Positions 6,016 to 6,594 of a stretch of 6,594 bases of DNA are shown here, in pieces. The notes under the pieces were generated by a model, which was not told the DNA's origin, did not search any database, and was given only the letters and a program-made list of their open reading frames with translations. The position numbers were made by a program, and so were the translations under genes. The DNA is from Candidatus Dadabacteria bacterium RIFCSPHIGHO2_12_FULL_53_21. GTDB lineage: Bacteria; Desulfobacterota_D; UBA1144; Nemesobacterales; UBA2774. The stretch lies in NCBI GenBank assembly GCA_001775255.1, contig MFCJ01000061.1, forward strand, positions 2,262-8,855, in the 5' to 3' direction. The stretch's first letter is position 1. Every line of letters starts with the position of its first letter.

Positions 6016-6050
6016 TGTTCCCGGCCGGCAGTCGATTACCTGTAAATACC
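6003..6050 (-). promoter_or_regulatory. Inverted repeat flanking the start codon of the small membrane protein
   Basis: GGTATTTA at 6003-6010 (inside codons 2-5 of the minus-strand gene) is perfectly complementary to TAAATACC at 6043-6050 (upstream of it). In the minus-strand mRNA an eight-pair stem would enclose the ribosome site and start codon in a 32-base loop. That loop also contains the self-complementary CCGGCCGG at 6021-6028. This could limit translation, but an A/T-rich stem of this length may be chance. Confidence 0.3.
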
Positions 6051-6080
6051 GACTCGCAAGGTGCCTGCACCGTTTGTACG

Positions 6081-6594
6081 TCAGTACCCGGGCGGCGTGT
6101 CGACAACTACATAGACGACGTCTCCCTGCTGATACGCCTGGTTATACCACGTCGAGCCGCATTGATAATACGCTACTCCGTTCGCGTAAACCGTCGTCGG
6201 GTTACAGGTCATCGAGTTGAACGCGGAGACAGTCAATGCGGTTCCTACAGCTACAGCTGTCATTGCGGCTACCGGATATTCGACGTTGTCGCCCCACTCC
6301 CAATCGTCGTCATATCTGTTGTAGTCGTTGTCATCGTAAAATTCCTGACGGTCATTCTGTGCGTTATTCCCGTAGTCCTGCCAGTCCTCGCGCTTGTCTG
6401 TCTGATAGTCCTGACGGTCTTGCTGCATGTCATTCGCATTATTTGCGCGAGTGTCCTGGTAGTCGTTTACCTTGTCCGGGTTTGCAGCCTTGTAGTCCTG
6501 CGATTTGGATTGTCTTTGAGTCTGCCTCTCCGTACTACTGCTCCTCTGCGTGTTCCTGGAGCTCGAACTGCTGAAATCGCTCGACTTCATAGAC
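6081..6594 (-). CDS. Probable exported Asn/Asp/Gln-rich protein with C-terminal PPGY end (probably 5' partial)
   Basis: At least 169 residues are visible, counted from the ATG at 6588-6590. The frame remains open to the window edge, and that ATG would give a protein beginning MKSSDFSSSS with no signal peptide, so the true start probably lies beyond 6594. Residues 1-30 are Ser/Gln/Arg-rich. Residues 31-104 are very hydrophilic, with loose repeats of NDYQ, DRQDYQ, DWQDY and NDRQEFY. A hydrophobic stretch at 106-124 follows, then a compact C-terminal part with two cysteines (129 and 144) around VYANGVAYYQCGSTWY, and VVYVVVDTPPGY at the end. From memory this layout matches a group of uncharacterised bacterial proteins with signal peptides, so a periplasmic or cell-surface place is inferred. 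The two cysteines could form a disulfide. The role is unknown. It may share a transcript with the small membrane protein 65 bases downstream. Confidence 0.72.
   Translation of the reverse strand, partial: SMKSSDFSSSSSRNTQRSSSTERQTQRQSKSQDYKAANPDKVNDYQDTRANNANDMQQDRQDYQTDKREDWQDYGNNAQNDRQEFYDDNDYNRYDDDWEWGDNVEYPVAAMTAVAVGTALTVSAFNSMTCNPTTVYANGVAYYQCGSTWYNQAYQQGDVVYVVVDTPPGY

Overview
The window is a stretch of bacterial chromosome with five protein-coding genes and no visible RNA gene, insertion sequence, CRISPR array or phage signature. The genes suggest a Gram-negative or at least non-model bacterium: a Pseudomonas-like short (GndA/YqeC-type) 6-phosphogluconate dehydrogenase, multidomain lipid-metabolism and transport fusions, and a predicted exported Asn/Asp/Gln-rich protein with a C-terminal PPGY end. 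Frequent use of ATA, AGG and AGA codons in the large genes would fit a Desulfobacterota-like or candidate-phylum lineage, but the sequence alone does not settle the taxonomy.

Layout. Positions 1-762 (+) hold the 3' part of the 6-phosphogluconate dehydrogenase gene; its start lies off the left edge. A 378-base gap follows, with two overlapping inverted repeats and a weak terminator-like element but no credible gene. Positions 1141-3792 (+) encode an 883-residue fusion: a long-chain acyl-CoA/acyl-ACP synthetase, then an acyl carrier domain, then a PlsC-type glycerolipid acyltransferase. A 216-base spacer rich in small hairpins and one tandem repeat leads to 4009-5718 (+), a 569-residue CPA2 cation/proton antiporter with a C-terminal PTS EIIA domain. 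Two minus-strand genes then converge on it: a small membrane protein at 5764-6015, and at 6081-6594 the C-terminal part of a low-complexity, probably exported protein whose start may lie beyond the right edge.

How they work together. The three plus-strand genes are separated by 200-400 bases and look like independent units, not a tight operon. The dehydrogenase belongs to the oxidative pentose phosphate pathway. The fusion protein carries every domain needed to activate a fatty acid, hold it on its own carrier domain and transfer it to a glycerolipid, so it may remodel or assemble membrane lipid. The antiporter probably exchanges Na+ or K+ for protons and may be controlled by phosphorylation of its own EIIA domain. 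The two minus-strand genes may be cotranscribed and look like envelope proteins of unknown role. The main points of interest are the two domain fusions; the non-coding structures are weaker leads.
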